DNA of 17,378 nt, taken from an uncultured Eubacteriales bacterium. GTDB lineage: Bacteria; Bacillota; Clostridia; Monoglobales; UMGS1388. The notes below the pieces were generated by a model. The model made no database searches. It saw only the letters and a program-made list of their open reading frames with translations, and had not been told where the DNA came from. Positions 13,629-17,378 of the stretch are shown here, one piece after another (the stretch's first letter is position 1; every line of letters begins with the position of its first letter). The stretch is taken from the NCBI GenBank assembly GCA_900551345.1, contig URVP01000018.1, positions 1-17,378 of the forward strand. Direction: 5' to 3'. Both the position numbers and the translations under genes were made by a program.

Positions 13629-15335
13629 CTATACGGCTTTTCCCGCTTCTTCTTTTTCAAGAACGGTATAAGCAACCTTGCCCACAAGAGTTGTTGGCAT
13701 ATCGTCACGAAATTCAATTTCCTTGGGCATTGCATACTTGGCAACGCTTTTTTCGAGATATGCAAGAATATCCTTTTTAAGCTGTTCGCTTGGGGTGTAA
13801 CCACTTTTAAGAGATACAAACTCCTTTACCTTCTGCATTTTATATTCATCCTTAACCCCTATAACACAGCTCATTTGAACAGCCTCATGGGAGTCAAGCA
13901 CACTTTCGATTTGAGACGGATAAACATTATATCCGCTTGTTATAATCATTCTTTTTATACGCTGTTTAAAATAAACAAAACCATCGCTGTCCATAACGCC
14001 CAAATCCCCCGTGTGAAGCCATACTCTGCCGTCATCATGTACTTTAAGCGTGTTTGCATTTTCTTCAGGATGATTTATATATCCTATCATAACCGAGGGA
14101 CCGCTGATACATATTTCGCCTTCGCTTCCGTAAGGAAGTTCCTTAGTGGTATTAACCTTACAAATTTTATAATAAGTATCGGGAAAAGGAAATCCGATAC
14201 TGCCTTCACGCTGCATATGATAAGGGGTAAGACAGCTTGCGGTAACACATTCGGTAGTGCCGTATCCTTCACGGATTACAACAGAAGATCCATGGTCGGC
14301 AAGGAATTTGTCAAAGCGTTTTTTTAATGCAGGAGACAGAGAATCCCCTCCCGAAAACACTCCCATAAGACAATCAAGCTTGACCGAATCCATATAAGGA
14401 TTTTTGGTAAGTGCTTCATACAAAGTGGGCACTCCCGCTATATAATTCGGACGGATTTTTTTGATAAGTTTGGCATATTGTTTGATATTGAAACGAGGCA
14501 CAAGAACAGAACAGCCCCCAACAAAAAGCACGGTATGCACACATACGCCCAGACCGAAGCCATGGAATACGGGCATGGCGGCAAGCATCTTGGTACCTTC
14601 TATTTTCTTATTGCACATGGCGGCAGTTTGCATGGCAAGAGCATTAAAGTTAAGGTTTGAAAGAAGTATACCCTTGGTTACGCCGGTAGTACCGCCCGAA
14701 AATAGGATAACGGCGCCTTCATCTGCCTTGGGACTTACTGCATAAGCCTTGTTGTATGTTTTACCTTTATTAATAAAATTGCGCCACGAAATAACACTGT
14801 TATTATATTCGATTTTAGGATTTTTACGCTCGGACGCTAATTTATAAGCTATGGATTTTACAGCAGAAAGTTCGTCCGATATGGAAACGACAATAACTGT
14901 CTTAACTTTAGTATTAACTACGGCATCTTTGATTTTTTCGTAAAAACTGTCAAGAGCGATTATTGTTTCGCTTTCTACTTCGTTGAGAAAAAACTCTATT
15001 TCATTAACAGCCGAAAGGGGATGAATCATGGAAGCAACCGCTCCGATGCGGTTAATTGCATAGAGGGAATAAACTGCTTGTGGAATATTGGGCAGGCAAA
15101 CCGTTACTCTGCCGCCTTTTTTTATACCTATGCCGGCAAATGAACGAGCTGTAAGCTCAATAGAATCTTTAAGTTGTTTATATGTTATTTTTCTGCCCAT
15201 AAAAGCAAGGGCAACAGAATCGGGGAGACGGTCAGCAGTGCTAAACACAGCCTCACACATGGAACAATCGGGATAGTTTAGATTGTGAGGAACCTCTCCG
15301 TAATTTTTAAGCCATGGGGCTTTTGGCTCTGGCAT
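13629..15335 (-). CDS. AMP-forming acyl-CoA synthetase / ligase
   Basis: This 568-residue member of the ANL adenylate-forming superfamily activates a carboxylic acid with ATP and usually transfers it to CoA. The phosphate-binding loop is SGGTTGVTKG (213-222), and the adenine/Mg motif EGYGTTE is at 356-362. HTGD is at 441-444, followed by the hinge KRMIITSGYNVYPSQIE (461-477). The catalytic lysine is Lys553 in VGKVAY. Chain length of the substrate cannot be read; overall it looks most like medium/long-chain FadD-type enzymes. The ATG at 15335 follows GGAAAGGAAG and overlaps the end of the upstream acyltransferase-like gene by 29 nt, so the two are translated together. The acyl-CoA may be the donor for that protein. 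Confidence 0.93.
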   Translation of the reverse strand: MPEPKAPWLKNYGEVPHNLNYPDCSMCEAVFSTADRLPDSVALAFMGRKITYKQLKDSIELTARSFAGIGIKKGGRVTVCLPNIPQAVYSLYAINRIGAVASMIHPLSAVNEIEFFLNEVESETIIALDSFYEKIKDAVVNTKVKTVIVVSISDELSAVKSIAYKLASERKNPKIEYNNSVISWRNFINKGKTYNKAYAVSPKADEGAVILFSGGTTGVTKGILLSNLNFNALAMQTAAMCNKKIEGTKMLAAMPVFHGFGLGVCVHTVLFVGGCSVLVPRFNIKQYAKLIKKIRPNYIAGVPTLYEALTKNPYMDSVKLDCLMGVFSGGDSLSPALKKRFDKFLADHGSSVVIREGYGTTECVTASCLTPYHMQREGSIGFPFPDTYYKICKVNTTKELPYGSEGEICISGPSVMIGYINHPEENANTLKVHDDGRVWLHTGDLGVMDSDGFVYFKQRIKRMIITSGYNVYPSQIESVLDSHEAVQMSCVIGVKDEYKMQKVKEFVSLKSGYTPSEQLKKDILAYLEKSVAKYAMPKEIEFRDDMPTTLVGKVAYTVLEKEEAGKAV

Positions 15336-16227
15336 TGGTATCTTCCTTTCCTTTTATTCTAACACCCATATCGTTTATGGGCATATCAATGGTTTCTTCC
15401 AACAATTGTGGATTTTCTAAAACTGCACGCAGAATTTTTACTGTTTGTGCAAAATAATATCCGTCGGCAATTCGTTCATCAACCGTAATTGCCAAATCAA
15501 GATATTCTCTCACATCGGTGGAATTATCTTCATTTATGTGAATTTTTTTATATTTTTCTCCGATTATTACAAAAAAAGAGTTTGTACCCCAATCGGTCAG
15601 ATGATGATAGCCGGCGTGCAGCTTTATACTGCCCAGGTTGGAGATAAATACGGTGCAATGATATGGGTCTTCATTGATAATGCTCATTGGGAGCTTTCCG
15701 TGTTTGTCAAGAAATTTTAAAAATCTTACGGCAAGCCGAATAATAAACGGTGGTAAAGCGGTCAAAGCATCCATAATATCGGTTGCGCCGTCAGTTTTAT
15801 TTTCTTTTCTTACTGCATGAACTATTTTATATATCTGCGTCCTTATCTGCTCCAACGGAGAGCTATTATCTTTAATGCGGCATATGGCAAGTGCTTCAGC
15901 GCCTTTATCACAAAAAGCTTTTTTCACAACAAAGGCAAGAGAAATTTGATTTCTGTCATAATAACGGCCGCCCATTATAAATCGATTTGTAAGAGGTCGG
16001 TGATATACAGTTTTTGCTATTGCTGCACTTATAACATGGAACAAGGTATATTTAAAGTCGGGGTTCTCACTATTTTTTTGTTCTATGTAACGATTAACTG
16101 CTGACAAATCCACACTCTCGACCATAACAGCTTCATTTGCTGTTCTGCCGCCCAGTAAATAGGGCATAAATTTGTGCATTGTATCAAGGTCCTTTGCGGG
16201 AGTAGCATCTTTTCGCTTACCTCTCAT
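15307..16227 (-). CDS. Lipoyl-free E2/CAT-fold acyltransferase homologue with altered catalytic motif
   Basis: This 306-residue protein corresponds to the catalytic domain of 2-oxoacid dehydrogenase E2 / chloramphenicol acetyltransferase. It has no lipoyl or E1/E3-binding domain in front and no dehydrogenase genes nearby. Family landmarks are the SNLGSIKLHAGYHHL strand (196-210) and the C-terminal DERIADG (250-256), which lines up with the E2 active-site DHRxxDG. The general-base His is therefore Glu251 here, while Asp255-Gly256 are kept. Either it is no longer a standard acyltransferase or another residue serves as base (HH at 208-209 is nearby in sequence). It overlaps the acyl-CoA synthetase gene by 29 nt. 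The ATG at 16227 follows AAAGGTGG, 47 nt behind the secreted protein gene. Confidence 0.82.
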   Translation of the reverse strand: MRGKRKDATPAKDLDTMHKFMPYLLGGRTANEAVMVESVDLSAVNRYIEQKNSENPDFKYTLFHVISAAIAKTVYHRPLTNRFIMGGRYYDRNQISLAFVVKKAFCDKGAEALAICRIKDNSSPLEQIRTQIYKIVHAVRKENKTDGATDIMDALTALPPFIIRLAVRFLKFLDKHGKLPMSIINEDPYHCTVFISNLGSIKLHAGYHHLTDWGTNSFFVIIGEKYKKIHINEDNSTDVREYLDLAITVDERIADGYYFAQTVKILRAVLENPQLLEETIDMPINDMGVRIKGKEDTNARAKSPMA

Positions 16228-16274
16228 TATCGATCCACCTTTACAGATTTAAAATTTATATGTCATGTTAAAAA

Positions 16275-17378
16275 TCAGAATGTTGCAACTCCGGTAACGG
16301 GAAGCATATCGTCCTGCGTTCTCCATGTAAATATTTTTGCTCTGCATCCGTTATCGGGTACATCTATGGTTATTTTATGCTCTTTTGTATGTATATTTAT
16401 TCCTACATTAAATGTAAAAGGAGTCATATTTACAAGCCTGTTATTTTGATCATACAAAGCAACTATCCCAAGAATACCGTTTAACTTTTTCATTTCTCCG
16501 TTATAGTATCTTATATAGAATGATGCCTCGCCCTGTTTTAAATAGTCGGTTTCAAGACCGTTTTGAAGAACACGAATACTTTCATACCTAAAATTACCCT
16601 GCATGGTCCATACTGCTTTAAAATATTCAAAATCAGCCCAGCCGTCTCCTTTTGTATTCATATTGGAAATCAAAATCGGTTCAAAATTGTTGCCTGCAAC
16701 GCTCCAGGCGGTACTCAGTTCATTTTTCACCCACAAATCGTCCTCTGTAGGCATAAGCTGTTGGGGCGTAATTCTGAATATGCTCCACTCTCCGTTTGTT
16801 GAGGGCAGAGTAAAAGAATTGGTAGTCAAAGTTTCTTTGTCCGAGGCACGATAATCAAGGTAGAAGTTAACTGTCACATCATAGTTACTCTTATACTTAT
16901 ATTCAAAATAATCAAATCCGGCAGTATTGGTAAAGCCCTGAACAGCCATCATTCTTGAGGACGCACCGTCAAAATGCATTACTGAACCGTTTCCGTCCTC
17001 AGACGCATTTTCTATATATTCAGGATAAGTACCGCTTGCCCACCAGCAGGGAAGTGTATCTCCCCCATAAAAGTCATATGAAACTTCACTTAAAACAATG
17101 CCGTGTGTATCGGTATAGAAGCTACAATCAATGTTTCCTAATGAAGAATTATCAGCCTCCACGCAAAACTCATACACTTCGCTGATTTGCTGTGCATCAT
17201 CAATAAAAAGTTTTACATACCTTGCGGGAACCGTTTTGAAATATCTGTCCGAAACCTGGGAATTATCAGTTACATGGCTGTCGGCAACCGTCCACTCTTG
17301 GGCATCGGTGCTTACCTCCAATCTGTAGCTGTAAAGTGTATTTTTATGATATACCTGCCATCTATTTATGTAGTATAC
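16275..17378 (-). CDS. Secreted multidomain carbohydrate-binding protein, N-terminal part outside window
   Basis: The frame is open to the right edge, so only the last 367 residues are seen. An apparent TTG start at 17321 is internal. The visible part begins with the end of an F5/8-type C (discoidin, CBM32-like) domain (INRWQVYHKN, YRLEVSTDAQEW, ARYVKLFI). A beta-rich, LamG- or CBM-like domain with many aromatic residues follows. The last about 100 residues form an Ig-like module ending in a short tail. That module matches the one preceding the esterase domain in the other secreted protein of this window (ALYDQNNRLV and F-W-x-T-x-x-x-M-x-P signatures). The enzymatic domain, if any, lies outside the window. 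No cell-wall anchor is seen at the C-terminus. The gene is 47 nt upstream of the acyltransferase-like gene with no clear terminator. Confidence 0.8.
   Translation of the reverse strand, partial: VYYINRWQVYHKNTLYSYRLEVSTDAQEWTVADSHVTDNSQVSDRYFKTVPARYVKLFIDDAQQISEVYEFCVEADNSSLGNIDCSFYTDTHGIVLSEVSYDFYGGDTLPCWWASGTYPEYIENASEDGNGSVMHFDGASSRMMAVQGFTNTAGFDYFEYKYKSNYDVTVNFYLDYRASDKETLTTNSFTLPSTNGEWSIFRITPQQLMPTEDDLWVKNELSTAWSVAGNNFEPILISNMNTKGDGWADFEYFKAVWTMQGNFRYESIRVLQNGLETDYLKQGEASFYIRYYNGEMKKLNGILGIVALYDQNNRLVNMTPFTFNVGINIHTKEHKITIDVPDNGCRAKIFTWRTQDDMLPVTGVATF

Noticed and set aside
16275..17321. TTG at 17321 as start of the secreted protein
   Set aside because: The frame continues open to the window edge and the upstream residues (INRWQVYHKN) continue an F5/8-type domain, so the gene is truncated by the window rather than starting there.
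1..17378. CRISPR arrays, tRNA or rRNA genes, insertion sequences, prophage genes
   Set aside because: No regularly spaced direct repeats, cloverleaf with CCA end, rRNA-like tracts, transposase motifs or terminal inverted repeats with target duplications were found by reading both strands.

Overview
The window looks like a chromosomal segment of a low-GC, strictly anaerobic Gram-positive bacterium, most likely a clostridial (Bacillota, class Clostridia) gut or sediment commensal. This rests on strong AGGAGG-type ribosome binding sites, consensus TTGACA/TATAAT promoters, only the oxygen-sensitive class III ribonucleotide reductase (nrdDG), a rubredoxin, a FeoB-associated-type Cys-rich membrane segment, and large multidomain secreted carbohydrate-active proteins. 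I cannot name the genus from sequence alone. No rRNA, tRNA, CRISPR array, transposase or phage gene was seen, and nearly all genes lie on the minus strand.

Layout from left to right. (1) 1-1267: a two-gene minus-strand unit of a PurR-like phosphoribosyltransferase lacking a DNA-binding domain, followed by a sugar-phosphate isomerase/epimerase-type TIM barrel that runs off the left edge. Its promoter is embedded in a terminator-like inverted repeat. (2) 1377-4382: a 1001-residue secreted SASA/CE6-type carbohydrate esterase with Ig-like modules and a C-terminal F5/8-type carbohydrate-binding domain, behind a perfect consensus promoter. (3) 4609-6911: glmU-prs, overlapping by 4 nt, ending in a textbook terminator. 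(4) 6912-7165: a leader or 3'UTR region with a compound inverted repeat and a terminator. (5) 7166-8641: a Cys-rich protein and an 8-oxoguanine DNA glycosylase. The glycosylase promoter occupies the same DNA as the divergent promoter of a plus-strand DUF6062-like protein (8709-9413). (6) 9513-12414: nrdD-nrdG-rubredoxin, facing the DUF6062-like gene across a bidirectional terminator. (7) 12561-13193: a Crp/Fnr-family regulator divergent from nrdD. The two promoters appear to share one palindromic -35 hexamer, and two NrdR-box-like sites lie 32 bp apart in the regulator's leader. (8) 13251-16227: an unusual minus-strand cluster of a lipoyl-free E2/CAT-fold acyltransferase homologue (catalytic His replaced), an acyl-CoA synthetase overlapping it, and a membrane-anchored Cys-rich/HMA metal-binding fusion. 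(9) 16275-17378: the C-terminal part of another secreted multidomain protein, which carries the same tail module as the esterase.

Functional themes are cell-envelope precursor synthesis (GlmU makes UDP-GlcNAc), PRPP supply and sensing (Prs and the PRTase), anaerobic dNTP synthesis with its control region, oxidative DNA damage repair, extracellular polysaccharide attack, and a small acyl-activation/acyl-transfer module of unknown product. No single multi-gene system here is clearly new. The best candidates for new biology are the acyltransferase-ligase-HMA cluster, the compact promoter architectures, and the structured region upstream of glmU.
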